A stretch of 64,000 nt of DNA from Bacteroidales bacterium (GTDB taxonomy: Bacteria > Bacteroidota > Bacteroidia > Bacteroidales > CAIWKO01). How positions within the stretch are numbered: the stretch's first letter is position 1; the number at the start of each line of letters is the position of its first letter. Of the stretch, positions 51,661 through 61,334 are shown piece after piece. Position numbers and translations under genes: made by a program. The notes beneath the pieces are model-generated. The model made no database searches. It was not told the DNA's origin and saw only the letters and a list, made by a program, of their open reading frames with translations. The stretch is taken from positions 62,001 through 126,000 of the forward strand of contig JALOBU010000002.1 of the NCBI GenBank assembly GCA_023228145.1. The letters are read 5' to 3'.

Positions 51661-52581
51661 TTAATTTTCTTGTTTCAGAGGTTTAAATCCTTCGCCGAGA
51701 ATTTCATTAGCATTTAAAACTGTTAAAAAAGCATATGGGTCCACTTTGTGAACATAATCTTTCAACTGCGCAAGTTCCTTACGGCTGACAACGGTAAAGA
51801 TAATTTGTTTTTCTGTACCTCTGAACATGCCCTTACCTTGAATCAATGTACCACCGCGGTCAAGATCATTGATAATAACCTCCCTTATCTCATCATATTT
51901 ATCTGAAATTATAAATAAAGTTTTTTCATAGCTTAAGCCTTGAATCACAGTATCAATAACTTTTCCGGTAATAAATATTATCAGCCAGGAATACAAAGGT
52001 ATTTTCCAGTCACGAAAAGCTACAAGTCCCAATAAAACGATAACTGAGTCAACATAAATAAGTAATTGCCCTACAGGCAAGCGGGTATATTTTGTGAAAA
52101 TCATAGCAATAATATCTGAACCACCTGAAGTAGCTTTTGAACGAAACATGATACCGATGCCAATGCCAACCAAAACACCACCAAATAATGCCGAAAGCAA
52201 GGGGTCATTTTCCACCAGCGGGTTGTCGCCCTGAAAATAGGTGAGCAGTAAAATAAATTGTGAAACCGCAACAAAACCCACCACGGTTTTTATACCGAAT
52301 TTTGGTCCCAGTATTTTTGTTCCTATGATAGTCAAAGGTATATCTAAAGCCAAACCTACTAACCCTATTGGCAATCCTTCAGGAACAATGGCAAATAATC
52401 CTTTGGTAACATAATGAACTACAATGGCAATACCGTAAACACCGCCCGGGACAAATTTGTATGGAGAAATAAAATAAACAAAACCTACCGACATTATAAA
52501 TGCTCCCAGCAGGATCATAAAGTATTCAAAAAACCATTTGCGGGTAAATTTTTTTTCGAGATGCTTGATTTTAATTGACAT
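51661..52581 (-). CDS. YitT family membrane protein
   Basis: A 306-residue protein: five to six membrane helices (~18-230; I-M-S-V-G-F-V-Y-F, G-G-V-Y-G-I-A-I-V-V, G-I-G-I-G-I-M-F-R-S-K-A-T-S-G-G-S-D) and a C-terminal soluble DUF2179 domain (~235-300; R-G-T-E-K-Q-I-I-F-T-V-V-S-R). The family is known by structure only in part; a transport or signalling role is suggested, not settled. The coupling with glpK (29-base gap) is the only functional hint here. TAATTTTG on this strand lies 38 bases upstream. Confidence 0.9.
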   Translation of the reverse strand: MSIKIKHLEKKFTRKWFFEYFMILLGAFIMSVGFVYFISPYKFVPGGVYGIAIVVHYVTKGLFAIVPEGLPIGLVGLALDIPLTIIGTKILGPKFGIKTVVGFVAVSQFILLLTYFQGDNPLVENDPLLSALFGGVLVGIGIGIMFRSKATSGGSDIIAMIFTKYTRLPVGQLLIYVDSVIVLLGLVAFRDWKIPLYSWLIIFITGKVIDTVIQGLSYEKTLFIISDKYDEIREVIINDLDRGGTLIQGKGMFRGTEKQIIFTVVSRKELAQLKDYVHKVDPYAFLTVLNANEILGEGFKPLKQEN

Positions 52582-52619
52582 GATAAATACGATTTGAGTT
52601 TTTAAAATTTTTAAGGCGA

Positions 52620-52627
52620 CAAAATTA
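52620..52627 (-). promoter_or_regulatory. -7 promoter element of the yitT-glpK unit
   Basis: CAAAATTA reads TAATTTTG on the minus strand, 38 bases before the YitT ATG. Confidence 0.4.
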
Positions 52628-52701
52628 CTAAAATGCTACAGCAACAAAATAATATTGTCAAGACAGCTATTTCTCAGGAGAAAACAGTTGAAAGCAGCAT
52701 G

Positions 52702-54642
52702 TTATTGTTGAAGCATTTTAAGGTAGGCTGGGTCCGCTTCAACTCCCGAACTGACTGCTTTTTGTGCATTTGCAAGTGCTTTTGATTTTTCTCCAAGCGC
52801 ATTCCATGAATAAGAACGGGACAGATAATAAATTCCTTGAGGGTCAATGCTTATAGCTTTATCAAAATCCTCAAGTGATTCTTTGAATTTTTTCATGCGC
52901 TGCTTGTCAATACCGATATTATTGTATATGCTTGCATCATTAGGCTTTAGTTTAAGATATTTTTGGTAATCTGCAATGGCTTCCTCAAAACGCCCGAGCA
53001 TTTCGTATGTCAATGCACGGTTTGAATATGTATTTGAAACACGAGGATCTAATTCTATAGATTTATCAAAATTTTTCAGGGCTTCTTCATAATGTCCTGA
53101 GCGCGCCAACGCAGAACCTCGATTCGACCAAGTCTCGGCATTTTTAGGGTTAAATTGTAACGCTTTGTTGAAATCCAGTATCGCCAGACTGTCTTTATTG
53201 GTGAAAAAATATAAAGCCCCGCGGTTGTGAAATGCTAAGGCATAGGTTGAGTCTGTTCTGATGGCATTATTATAATCTGCCAGGGCTTTGTCATATTCTT
53301 TTCGCTGACGGTATTCATAGCCCCTGTTAACCCACATAAGAGGTACAGCATATTTTTCAACTACATCGGAAGTGATACTGATGGTGTTTTTCCATACTTT
53401 GTTACGGCTGTATGTCAGGTATGATGTTGCCAGGAAAAATACCAGAAAAACAGAAGTAACAATTACCGGTTTTATAAACTTTTTCTCGATAAGCAGATGA
53501 GCACCCCATGCCACAATGAAAAATATTCCTATACTGGCAAGGTAAACATAACGGTCGGCCATAACAGTAGGCCTCACGGCAACAACCTGCAAGGCAAGTG
53601 AAAAGATAATATTCAATAGAAAAAACAATCCCCCGAAAATAACATATTTGTTTTTCTTTTTTATCGTCAGGGAATATAGCACTATAAGTATCATTATGGC
53701 GAAGGCAAACAATAAATACAAGAACCTGTTGTCTTTAAGAGAAAAATACGGATAATACAGCGATAGTTTAAATGGAACAAACAATTTAACAATATACATG
53801 CACAAAGCATAACAGGCATAGATAATTCTGTCGGTAATACTAAACGATGTGGTTATGATAATGTCTTTGTTGGATTTTGTAGCCGCCATGGTGACCAGTC
53901 CGAAAGCCAGCGAGATGATAAAAAATGGAAGTTTCTCCAAAAGTACTTTGCGGCTGAAAAGTTTTCTGCCGAAATAAATATCAATGGCTACTATGGCCAG
54001 AGACAACGAAACTGCCTGTTCTTTACAAAAGCATGAAATAAAAAAAAGGATGACCGAAAAAAAATAGTACTTGGTTTTTTTTGTCTTTATGTATTTGATA
54101 TAGACAATTAATGAAGAAAGAAAAAAGATACTGTACAGGCAGGTTTTGTAAACGGCCGCCAGCCAGGCAACAGATTCTACCTGCAGGGTCGCGATCCCGA
54201 ATAATGCGGCTGTTACAATAGCTATGCGGAAATTACTACACAATGCCCATATAAGTTTGAATACAAGTAGGGTTGTAATAAGATGCAGAAAAACGGCAAC
54301 AAGGTTGTATAAAAAAGGATTGAAATCCGATATAGCATGAATTAGTCCATAAATCACCGTAGGTATCGGAGAATACTGTGCCTCATAAAAGTTACTGAAA
54401 ATAACAGGCAGATTTGAAAGGCTGAAATTAGCGATAAATGGATTTTTTGTAATGTATAAGTCATCATCGTAATTAATGAAGTCTTTGTTTAGTGCAGGCA
54501 GGTAGGCAATAAAAATCAGAACTAACATTAAGAATAAAAACAGCAGTTGATTTCTGCCGATTTCCACATTTTGTTTTTTATGAGTATCAGGTCTATTTTT
54601 TTGCCTGTTATTCTGAATCTTTTTTTTATTTTTATTATTCAT
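52702..54642 (-). CDS. polytopic membrane protein with C-terminal TPR repeats
   Basis: A 646-residue protein. After a basic N terminus, residues ~30-430 hold about 11 membrane helices with a lumenal D-F-I-N-Y-D-D-D-L-Y-I-T-K-N-P motif, characteristic of GT-C/PMT-type (O-glycosyltransferase-like, TMTC) proteins. Residues ~435-640 are six to seven TPR repeats (A-L-A-D-Y-N-N-A-I-R-T-D, A-L-K-N-F-D-K-S-I-E-L-D-P, A-I-A-D-Y-Q-K-Y-L-K-L-K-P). Such fusions probably glycosylate exported proteins, but no substrate is known here. TATGTTTG on this strand is 22 bases upstream. Confidence 0.8.
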   Translation of the reverse strand: MNNKNKKKIQNNRQKNRPDTHKKQNVEIGRNQLLFLFLMLVLIFIAYLPALNKDFINYDDDLYITKNPFIANFSLSNLPVIFSNFYEAQYSPIPTVIYGLIHAISDFNPFLYNLVAVFLHLITTLLVFKLIWALCSNFRIAIVTAALFGIATLQVESVAWLAAVYKTCLYSIFFLSSLIVYIKYIKTKKTKYYFFSVILFFISCFCKEQAVSLSLAIVAIDIYFGRKLFSRKVLLEKLPFFIISLAFGLVTMAATKSNKDIIITTSFSITDRIIYACYALCMYIVKLFVPFKLSLYYPYFSLKDNRFLYLLFAFAIMILIVLYSLTIKKKNKYVIFGGLFFLLNIIFSLALQVVAVRPTVMADRYVYLASIGIFFIVAWGAHLLIEKKFIKPVIVTSVFLVFFLATSYLTYSRNKVWKNTISITSDVVEKYAVPLMWVNRGYEYRQRKEYDKALADYNNAIRTDSTYALAFHNRGALYFFTNKDSLAILDFNKALQFNPKNAETWSNRGSALARSGHYEEALKNFDKSIELDPRVSNTYSNRALTYEMLGRFEEAIADYQKYLKLKPNDASIYNNIGIDKQRMKKFKESLEDFDKAISIDPQGIYYLSRSYSWNALGEKSKALANAQKAVSSGVEADPAYLKMLQQ

Positions 54643-54664
54643 GCATTTATTTCATTTTGCATGA

Positions 54665-54672
54665 CAAACATA
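54665..54672 (-). promoter_or_regulatory. -7 promoter element of the membrane/TPR gene
   Basis: CAAACATA reads TATGTTTG on the minus strand, 22 bases before the ATG. Confidence 0.35.
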
Positions 54673-54717
54673 AATAAAAAAATCAGGAAAATTTACCAAC
54701 CCTGATAGGTAGAAATA

Positions 54718-55986
54718 TTATTTTGTGTAAGCTCTTGATTTTTTAGGCCATTTTTTATTATTGTTCCTTAGTTTGTTTGAGTTTGGAGTATTCTTTTCAG
54801 GCTTTCTGAAATGTCTCCTTTGCTGAGGGTTGACTTTCACCGGATGAAACACGGCCATAGGATAAGGATGTCCTTCAACAGCCTGAATTTTTTTTCCTAT
54901 AAGTTTTTCAATATTACGTAAATATGCTTTTTCATCAGCGTCACATAATGAATAAGCGGTGCCTTCTGAGCCAGCTCTTGCAGTTCGGCCGATGCGGTGG
55001 ACATAGGTTTCGGCCATATTTGATATTTCAAAATTGATAACACACTCCATGTCCTGTATGTCGATGCCCCGGGAGGCAATATCTGTTGCCACCAGTACAC
55101 GTGTGGTCTGTGCTTTAAAATTTTTTAATGCGTTCTGTCGTGCCAGCTGGCTTTTGTTGCTGTGGATGGCTTCGGCTGTTATTTTATTTCTTTCCAGTAT
55201 CTTTGCTACTTTGTCGGCGCTGTGTTTTGTCCGTGTGAATACCAGGGCTGTCCTGATATTTTTATTTTTCAGCAAATCAAGTAATAGCGCATTTTTGTTT
55301 GGTTTGTCAACAAAATATACAAATTGTTTGACCGTCTCAACCGTAGAAGCAGATGGTGTAACTTCTATCTTAAAGGGTTTCGATAATATTGAACTGGAGA
55401 GTTTGATAATTTCTGGCGGCATGGTGGCCGAGAAAAAAAGAGATTGCCTCTTTGGCGGCAGCGCCGCGATTATTTTTCTTACATCCGGCAAAAAACCCAT
55501 GTCAAGCATGCGGTCTGCTTCGTCAAGCACAAAAATTTCCACCCTGTGCAGAGAAACATAACCCTGTCCCATAAGGTCAAGGAGTCTTCCGGGGGTTGCC
55601 ACCAGGATATCCGCACCCTGTCGCAATGCAATGGTCTGGGATTTTTGGTTTACGCCACCATATATTACAGTGCTGGTTAGTCCGGTAAACCGCCCGTAAG
55701 CCCGGATACTTTCGTTTATTTGTATGGCAAGTTCACGGGTAGGTGTTACAATCAGACTCCTGATATTTTTTTTTCTGTCGTTGCTTTTTGAATCAAGCAA
55801 AAGTTGAAGTATCGGAATAGCAAATGCTGCGGTTTTCCCGGTGCCTGTCTGAGCACAGCCCAGCAAATCGTTGCCGCGAAGCACCACAGGAATAGCTTCC
55901 TGTTGTATTGGTGTGGGTATGGTGTACCCTTCTTGTTTTATTGACCTTAATATAGGTTCAATAATGTTTAATGATTGAAATAACAT
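54718..55986 (-). CDS. rhlE: DEAD-box RNA helicase, RhlE type
   Basis: A 422-residue DEAD-box ATPase: Q motif P-T-P-I-Q-Q-E-A-I-P, motif I A-Q-T-G-T-G-K-T, Ia P-T-R-E-L-A, II D-E-A-D-R-M, III S-A-T-M-P, V A-T-D-I-A-S-R-G-I-D-I, VI H-R-I-G-R-T-A-R-A-G. A basic Lys/Asn-rich tail (~385-422) follows. It unwinds RNA in cold adaptation, ribosome assembly or decay. Downstream (minus-strand order) of HU but separated by HU's terminator. TATCTTTG on this strand (56067-56074) lies 80 bases upstream of the ATG. Confidence 0.94.
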   Translation of the reverse strand: MLFQSLNIIEPILRSIKQEGYTIPTPIQQEAIPVVLRGNDLLGCAQTGTGKTAAFAIPILQLLLDSKSNDRKKNIRSLIVTPTRELAIQINESIRAYGRFTGLTSTVIYGGVNQKSQTIALRQGADILVATPGRLLDLMGQGYVSLHRVEIFVLDEADRMLDMGFLPDVRKIIAALPPKRQSLFFSATMPPEIIKLSSSILSKPFKIEVTPSASTVETVKQFVYFVDKPNKNALLLDLLKNKNIRTALVFTRTKHSADKVAKILERNKITAEAIHSNKSQLARQNALKNFKAQTTRVLVATDIASRGIDIQDMECVINFEISNMAETYVHRIGRTARAGSEGTAYSLCDADEKAYLRNIEKLIGKKIQAVEGHPYPMAVFHPVKVNPQQRRHFRKPEKNTPNSNKLRNNNKKWPKKSRAYTK

Positions 55987-56154
55987 AAATTTAATAAAGT
56001 GTACTATTTTTTCGAACCAAAACCTGTCTGTCGTAGGGAGGGAAATGTCCTGAAGTGAATTTTTTGCAAAGATACTGCTATTTTTCGGATTTGTTGATAT
56101 TTACGGTTTTATTGGTTTTTTTTAAAATATTGACTGGATAAAATATCCTAAAAA

Positions 56155-56178
56155 AAAGTCCCGAAGTTTTCCGGGACT
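56155..56178 (-). terminator. terminator of the HU gene
   Basis: AAGTCCCG and CGGGACTT form an 8 bp stem around an 8-base loop just after the HU stop on the minus strand, followed by a run of T. A strong rho-independent terminator. Confidence 0.88.
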
Positions 56179-56198
56179 TTTTAAGAATAAAATAAATG

Positions 56199-56471
56199 CT
56201 ACTTCACCTTTGTAGCTAATTCACTACCGGCTTTAAATTTAACAACATTCTTCGCTTTAATCTGAATAGGTTTCCCTGTAGCAGGATTATGGCCTTTTCT
56301 GGCTTTTCTTTTGAATACAGAAAATGATCCAAACCCTACTAAAGCTACTTTACCGCCCTTTTTAAGGGTTGTTGCCGTAACTTTCATCAAAGCATCTAAT
56401 GCTTTTTTTGAATCGACTTTGGTCAATTTACTTTCTTTTGCAATAGCGTTAATTAATTCTGCTTTGTTCAT
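56199..56471 (-). CDS. HU family DNA-binding protein
   Basis: A 90-residue nucleoid protein with the HU signature G-F-G-S-F-S-V-F-K-R-K-A-R-K-G-H-N-P (~46-63) and the arm motif T-G-K-P-I-Q-I. It wraps and bends DNA as a dimer and is usually abundant. Bacteroidota often encode several HU-like proteins, and this one has the plain short form. It has its own strong terminator and an AT-only leader upstream. Confidence 0.95.
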   Translation of the reverse strand: MNKAELINAIAKESKLTKVDSKKALDALMKVTATTLKKGGKVALVGFGSFSVFKRKARKGHNPATGKPIQIKAKNVVKFKAGSELATKVK

Positions 56472-56609
56472 GGCTGTAATTTTAATTAAACATTTAAATA
56501 GGATATTTCTGTAAAATTAATAATTAAATATTTAATTTAACAAGATTTTAAATTAAATTTTAAATTATTTTTTTTTCAATTTGTAATTTTACAAAACAAA
56601 AGTTATTGT

Positions 56610-59531
56610 ATGCATAAAGAATTTCATTTACTCAGGCAAAATCTCGATGGGGAATTACTTACCGATGGCCCCTCGCTTACAATATATGCTACGGATGCCT
56701 CTCTTTATTTCGACCTTCCTCTTGCTGTTGCAATTCCCAAAAATGAAAACGATTTGGTCAAAATTATTGCTTTCGCTTCAAAGCATTGCATACCCATTAC
56801 TCCAAGGGCAGCCGGTACTTCTCTTGCCGGGCAAGCGACAGGCAGCGGGATTATTGTGGATATATCAAAACATTTCAGGAAAATTATTAAACTTAATACC
56901 AGCGAGTGTTATGTAATTGTTCAACCCGGCGTGGTTCGTGATGAACTTAATAAATTTCTGGAGCCTTACGGACTGATGTTTTGCCCTGAGACATCCACAT
57001 CGAGCCGTTGTATGATAGGAGGCATGGTAGGAAACAATTCCTGTGGCGAACATTCTCTGATATATGGCAGCACACGTGACCACATAATTTCAGCAACATG
57101 TTTGCTAAGTGACGGAAGTAAAGTTGAATTCGGGCCTAGAGATAAAAAACAGCTTGAAGAAAAATGCACAGGTGATTCGCTCGAAAACCGCATATACCGA
57201 AAATTAAAAGAAATACTGGAAACTCCTCAGTATGCTGAAGCCATTCAAACTTCATATCCCGAGCCAGCTATAAAACGGCGCAATACGGGTTATGCCCTCG
57301 ATGTATTGCTCCACACCGAAATATTTGATGATGGCAGTAATGAAATATTCAATGTGGCCAAACTTATATGCGGCTCGGAAGGCACCCTGGCATTCATAAC
57401 AGAAGTCAAATTAAACCTTGTTAAAATACCTACACAGGAAACAGCATTTGTTTGTGCACATTTCAATACTCTTGAACAATCATTAGAAGCCAATCTTGTG
57501 ATTCTAGAACATCAACCAACAGCTGTGGAGTTAATTGACAAAAACATTGTTGTGCTGACAAAAAATAATTTGAGTCAAAAACAAAACCGTTTCTTCATCG
57601 AAGGTGAACCCGAAGCTATTCTTATAATTGAATTGGCACATGATAATGAAAAAGATTTGATACGAAAAATAAATGAAGTTATTGATGATTTAAAAAGAAA
57701 TGGCATGGGATATCATTATCCTGTTATCACAGGAGATGATATGACAAAAGTTCGCAACCTCCGTAAAGCCGGTCTTGGAGTGCTTGCAAATGTAACTTCG
57801 GAACTTAAGCCCCATAGTTTTGTGGAAGATACCGCTGTAGCCCCAGAAAGATTACCATCTTACATAGCTGAATTGAAAGCTATGTTAAATAGCTATGGTA
57901 TTAGTTGTGCTTTTTACGGGCACATCTCTACCGGGGAACTGCATTTCAAACCTGTTCTGAACCTTCGCACTAGGGAAGGAATTGAATTGCTGAAAACCAT
58001 TGCTTACGAAACTGCCTTACTTGTAAAAAAATATCGCGGTTCTTTAAGTGGAGAACATGGTGATGGACGCCTTCGTGCAGAATTTATCCCAATGGTTTTA
58101 GGTGAAACAGTCTATCAATGCCTTAAAGACGTTAAGAATGTTTTCGACCCTCAGCATATTTTTAACCGTAACAAAATAATTGAAGCTCCATGTATAACAA
58201 ATAACCTTCGGGAACAAAGGCTGGCAGATGAATCACAAATAAAAACATTTTTTGATTTTTCAGAAAGCAATGGCTTTTTGCGCACATTGGAACGATGCAG
58301 TGGTTCGGCAGATTGCAGAAAAAGCCATAATATCGGCGGACTGATGTGCCCGTCATATATGGTAAGCTGGGATGAGAAAAATACAACAAGAGCCAGAGTC
58401 AATCTTTTACGGGAGATGCTTACAAATAAAAAAACCAAGAAGCCTTTCGCTAAAAAAGAATTATATGATATTTTAGATCTTTGCCTGATGTGCAAAGGCT
58501 GTAAAACAGAATGCCCTTCGGGTATTGATATGGCCCGCTACAAATCTGAATTCCTCCAGCATTATTATGACAAGCACCATATACCCCTGCGTACGCAAAT
58601 ATTAGCTAATATCAGAAAATTAAACAAAATTGGGGCTTTGCTGCCTGTCGTATATAATTTCATTATAAAAAACAAGCTGACATCCATTTTGGTAAAAAAA
58701 TTAATTGGCTTTGCACCTCAAAGAAGCATTCCTTTACTTGGCAAAACGACACTTAAGAAATGGGCAGGCAAATACCTAGCCCAAAATAATGGTTCAGGGA
58801 AAAGTGTTTACTTTTTTGCAGACGAATTCACAAATTACACGGATGTGGAGACTGGCAAAATAGCCGTCATGCTGCTCGTCAGACTTGGATACAATGTAAA
58901 AATAGCACCAATATCTGATAGTGGCAGGTCGTATTTTTCAAAAGGGTTGTTGCATAAAGCAAAAAAAATTGCGAATAAAAATATTGAGAAACTTACAGAT
59001 TTAATTAAGCCTGAATCACCCATGATAGGAATAGAACCTTCGGCTGTTTTAAGTTTCCGGGATGAATACCCTGATATTGTGAATAGTATTTTACAGAAAG
59101 AAACTATTAAAATCGGGCAAAACATTTTAACAATTGAAGAATTTATTAGTAACGAATTTGATGGTGGCAATTTTGATAAAAGATTATTTACCAAAGACAA
59201 ATTATTCATAAAATTGCATGGCCATTGCCACCAGAAATCCATTTCAACAGTATTGCCTTCAAAGCGAATGTTGGAAATACCTGAAAATTACCATGTTGAA
59301 GAAATTCCATCAGGTTGCTGTGGTATGGCAGGTTCCTTCGGATATGAAAAAGAACATTATGAATTCTCAATAAAAATTGGAGAGATGATTTTATTTCCAT
59401 CAATAAAATCAAGTAATTCAGAAACTGTTATCTCTGCACCCGGTTACAGTTGCCGTCAACAAATAAGTGACGGTACTGGCAGAAGAGCATTACACCCGGT
59501 TGAAGTGCTTTTTTTATCGTTGGTCAGATAA
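56610..59531 (+). CDS. FAD-linked oxidase / Fe-S dehydrogenase (D-lactate or glycolate type)
   Basis: A 973-residue two-part enzyme. Residues ~20-240 are an FAD-binding PCMH domain (P-R-A-A-G-T-S-L-A-G-Q, P-E-T-S-T-S-S-R-C-M-I-G-G-M-V-G-N-N-S) and ~250-530 the FAD-oxidase C-terminal cap (H-G-D-G-R-L-R-A-E). Then come C-x-x-C-x-x-C-x-x-x-C-P (C-L-M-C-K-G-C-K-T-E-C-P near 625-635, one cluster) and a GlpC/CCG-type domain (H-G-H-C-H-Q-K-S, G-C-C-G-M-A-G near 905). The architecture matches YdiJ/D-2-hydroxyacid dehydrogenases that pass electrons from a 2-hydroxyacid to Fe-S clusters. Substrate cannot be fixed. Start ATG at 56610. Confidence 0.9.
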   Translation: MHKEFHLLRQNLDGELLTDGPSLTIYATDASLYFDLPLAVAIPKNENDLVKIIAFASKHCIPITPRAAGTSLAGQATGSGIIVDISKHFRKIIKLNTSECYVIVQPGVVRDELNKFLEPYGLMFCPETSTSSRCMIGGMVGNNSCGEHSLIYGSTRDHIISATCLLSDGSKVEFGPRDKKQLEEKCTGDSLENRIYRKLKEILETPQYAEAIQTSYPEPAIKRRNTGYALDVLLHTEIFDDGSNEIFNVAKLICGSEGTLAFITEVKLNLVKIPTQETAFVCAHFNTLEQSLEANLVILEHQPTAVELIDKNIVVLTKNNLSQKQNRFFIEGEPEAILIIELAHDNEKDLIRKINEVIDDLKRNGMGYHYPVITGDDMTKVRNLRKAGLGVLANVTSELKPHSFVEDTAVAPERLPSYIAELKAMLNSYGISCAFYGHISTGELHFKPVLNLRTREGIELLKTIAYETALLVKKYRGSLSGEHGDGRLRAEFIPMVLGETVYQCLKDVKNVFDPQHIFNRNKIIEAPCITNNLREQRLADESQIKTFFDFSESNGFLRTLERCSGSADCRKSHNIGGLMCPSYMVSWDEKNTTRARVNLLREMLTNKKTKKPFAKKELYDILDLCLMCKGCKTECPSGIDMARYKSEFLQHYYDKHHIPLRTQILANIRKLNKIGALLPVVYNFIIKNKLTSILVKKLIGFAPQRSIPLLGKTTLKKWAGKYLAQNNGSGKSVYFFADEFTNYTDVETGKIAVMLLVRLGYNVKIAPISDSGRSYFSKGLLHKAKKIANKNIEKLTDLIKPESPMIGIEPSAVLSFRDEYPDIVNSILQKETIKIGQNILTIEEFISNEFDGGNFDKRLFTKDKLFIKLHGHCHQKSISTVLPSKRMLEIPENYHVEEIPSGCCGMAGSFGYEKEHYEFSIKIGEMILFPSIKSSNSETVISAPGYSCRQQISDGTGRRALHPVEVLFLSLVR

Positions 59532-59642
59532 AAATAATTTTTTTTTGACAAAATATTAACCATTTTTGCTAATTACATAGATTCAACCCATAACCTATCG
59601 CTCTTGTCATTAGTTCATTATATTCCTGATGACAAATCTGGG

Positions 59643-60146
59643 TCAAAACAAATTTTCCAATAAGATTTTATTAACGTCTTCGGCAGATGTTGTTCCATCA
59701 ATAATTCTTTTCCCATGGAATCAATATTTTTACCTGCAAGCTCTGCTGCCCATCCTCCATATGATGTAACACATATAACTGTTTTATTTTTTTGCCAGGC
59801 GAAGGCAAGTTCCTATAAAGTACCTGCACTACCACCGGCAGTAATGATAATATCTGCAGAATTAATTATAATAATATTCCGGGTAATTCCCATTCCTGTT
59901 GGAATGCTAATATCAATATAAGGGTTTGTATAAACATCTTCTTCGCCAGGAAGTATACCAACGGTTTGTCCTGAAAAGTTTCTTTAGAAATTTAACTCCT
60001 TTACAAACGGCTTCCATAAAGCCTCCAAGGCCCCCGCAGATAAAAACTTTGTTTTTTGCAGCAATCTGTCTGCATAACCGAATGCCTAAATCATATAATT
60101 CATTTGAGCAACCCGATTGGCTGGGGCCGATAATACCTATCTTCAT
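59643..60146 (-). pseudogene. TIGR00725/LOG-like protein, frameshift and stop
   Basis: A minus-strand gene of ~168 codons beginning M-K-I-G-I-I-G-P-S-Q-S-G-C-S-N and I-C-G-G-L-G-G-F-M-E-A-V, the N-terminal nucleotide-binding region of the TIGR00725/LOG (DprA-Smf-related) family. After ~residue 55 the frame shifts, near 59970-59985: the continuing homology, G-Q-T-V-G-I-L-P-G-E-E-D and G-M-G-I-T-R-N, then A-D-I-I-I-T-A-G-G-S-A-G-T-L, is in the next frame. A TAG stop lies at 59813-59815 where a Ser codon is expected before E-L-A-F-A-W-Q, after which the frame continues to the true stop. Two independent lesions make it a decayed gene. Confidence 0.85.
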
Positions 60147-60248
60147 AAAAAGAAATCTATATGTTTTGCAAATAAAAACGAAAACCAAAATTCACAAACC
60201 TGCCCTGCAGAAGTTGTTCAGACTTGTTCCTTAAACCAGAGTTCCAAA

Positions 60249-61109
60249 CTAATTCTTTTTCAATGGCACAGGGAGCACTCCTGCCATTTCGCCGATAACA
60301 TTGATCAACTCAGAATTAGAAGGTACAACGATCTTTGCATTGTTTTGAAGTGAATTTTCTAAAGTTTCAAGTTTGCGTAACAATTGGGCATTCCCTGTAA
60401 AATATTTGTCGGCGGCTTCGTTCACTAGTTTAATAGCTTCGGCTTCGCCTTCAGCATGCAGAATTTTCGCCTGTTTAACCCCTTCAGCTTCCTTGATTTT
60501 CGAACGTTTAACCCCGTCTGCTGTTGTTTCTGCTGCAGTGGCAAAGTCAATAGCAGCAATTTTCTCGTTTTCGGCTTTTACAACTTTGTTCATGGTTTCC
60601 TGAACATCTTTTGGGGGATCGATTTGTTTCAGTTCAGTACGGACAATATCAATTCCCCAGCTTTTCGTTTCTTCACAAAGCGTTTTATGTAATTCAGAAT
60701 TAATTTTTCCTCTTTCGCTGTTGGCCGATTTAAGTGTAAGAGTTCCGATAATATTCCTGAGTGTTGTACGTGCAAGGTTCACAATTTGCCATTGATAACG
60801 GTTCACATTATACTGTGAATTTTTTACGCTCAGTTCATCATCCTTTACCCTGAAATATACCTGGGCATCAACGGTGGCATTCAGGTTGTCGTTGGTAATG
60901 ATTTCCTGAGGCTCAGCATCTACCATTGTTTCGGTGATGTTTACCCTGTACATTTTTTCAACGATAGGTATAATCCAGTGAAAACCCGCACCTGCAAACC
61001 GGTTATATTTTCCAAAACGTTCAATTAATCCACGGTGTGTGGGCCTTACAATCCGTATCCCCCAGAAGAATAGAATCACAACTGCAATAATGATATAAAC
61101 CCAATACAT
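60249..61109 (-). CDS. SPFH-domain protein (stomatin/QmcA-like)
   Basis: A 286-residue band-7 protein: an N-terminal membrane helix (~3-20), the SPFH domain (R-G-L-I-E-R-F-G-K-Y, W-I-I-P-I-V-E-K-M-Y-R-V, M-V-D-A-E-P-Q-E) and a helical coiled-coil region with A-E-G-E-A-E-A-I-K-L near 218-227. It would form large membrane ring assemblies and influence proteases or lipid domains. Preceded by a rare strong Shine-Dalgarno A-A-G-G-A-G-G (61114-61120) 4 bases before the ATG, which in Bacteroidota suggests high translation. No NfeD partner adjacent. Confidence 0.93.
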   Translation of the reverse strand: MYWVYIIIAVVILFFWGIRIVRPTHRGLIERFGKYNRFAGAGFHWIIPIVEKMYRVNITETMVDAEPQEIITNDNLNATVDAQVYFRVKDDELSVKNSQYNVNRYQWQIVNLARTTLRNIIGTLTLKSANSERGKINSELHKTLCEETKSWGIDIVRTELKQIDPPKDVQETMNKVVKAENEKIAAIDFATAAETTADGVKRSKIKEAEGVKQAKILHAEGEAEAIKLVNEAADKYFTGNAQLLRKLETLENSLQNNAKIVVPSNSELINVIGEMAGVLPVPLKKN

Positions 61110-61304
61110 AAATCCTCCTTTTTTTGTTATTTGTAATTAATGCCTAAAAGTACTAAAACTTTTGTATAAAATAAAAAATTTTTAATTTAAAAAAAAATGT
61201 TTAGCAGGCAATCCATCTTGTTAATAATCAGTGCTATACAATTTTTACGTAAGAGGTTAACAATTCTTTACAAGCACACAGAGCTAATCTTTATCTAAAA
61301 ATCC

Positions 61305-61312
61305 TAATTTTG
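61305..61312 (+). promoter_or_regulatory. -7 promoter element of the 607-residue T9SS cargo
   Basis: TAATTTTG ends 22 bases before the ATG at 61335. The 225-base gap 61110-61334 otherwise holds AT-rich sequence and the SPFH ribosome binding site. Confidence 0.45.
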
Positions 61313-61334
61313 CGTTCAAATTAAAGCAATATTT

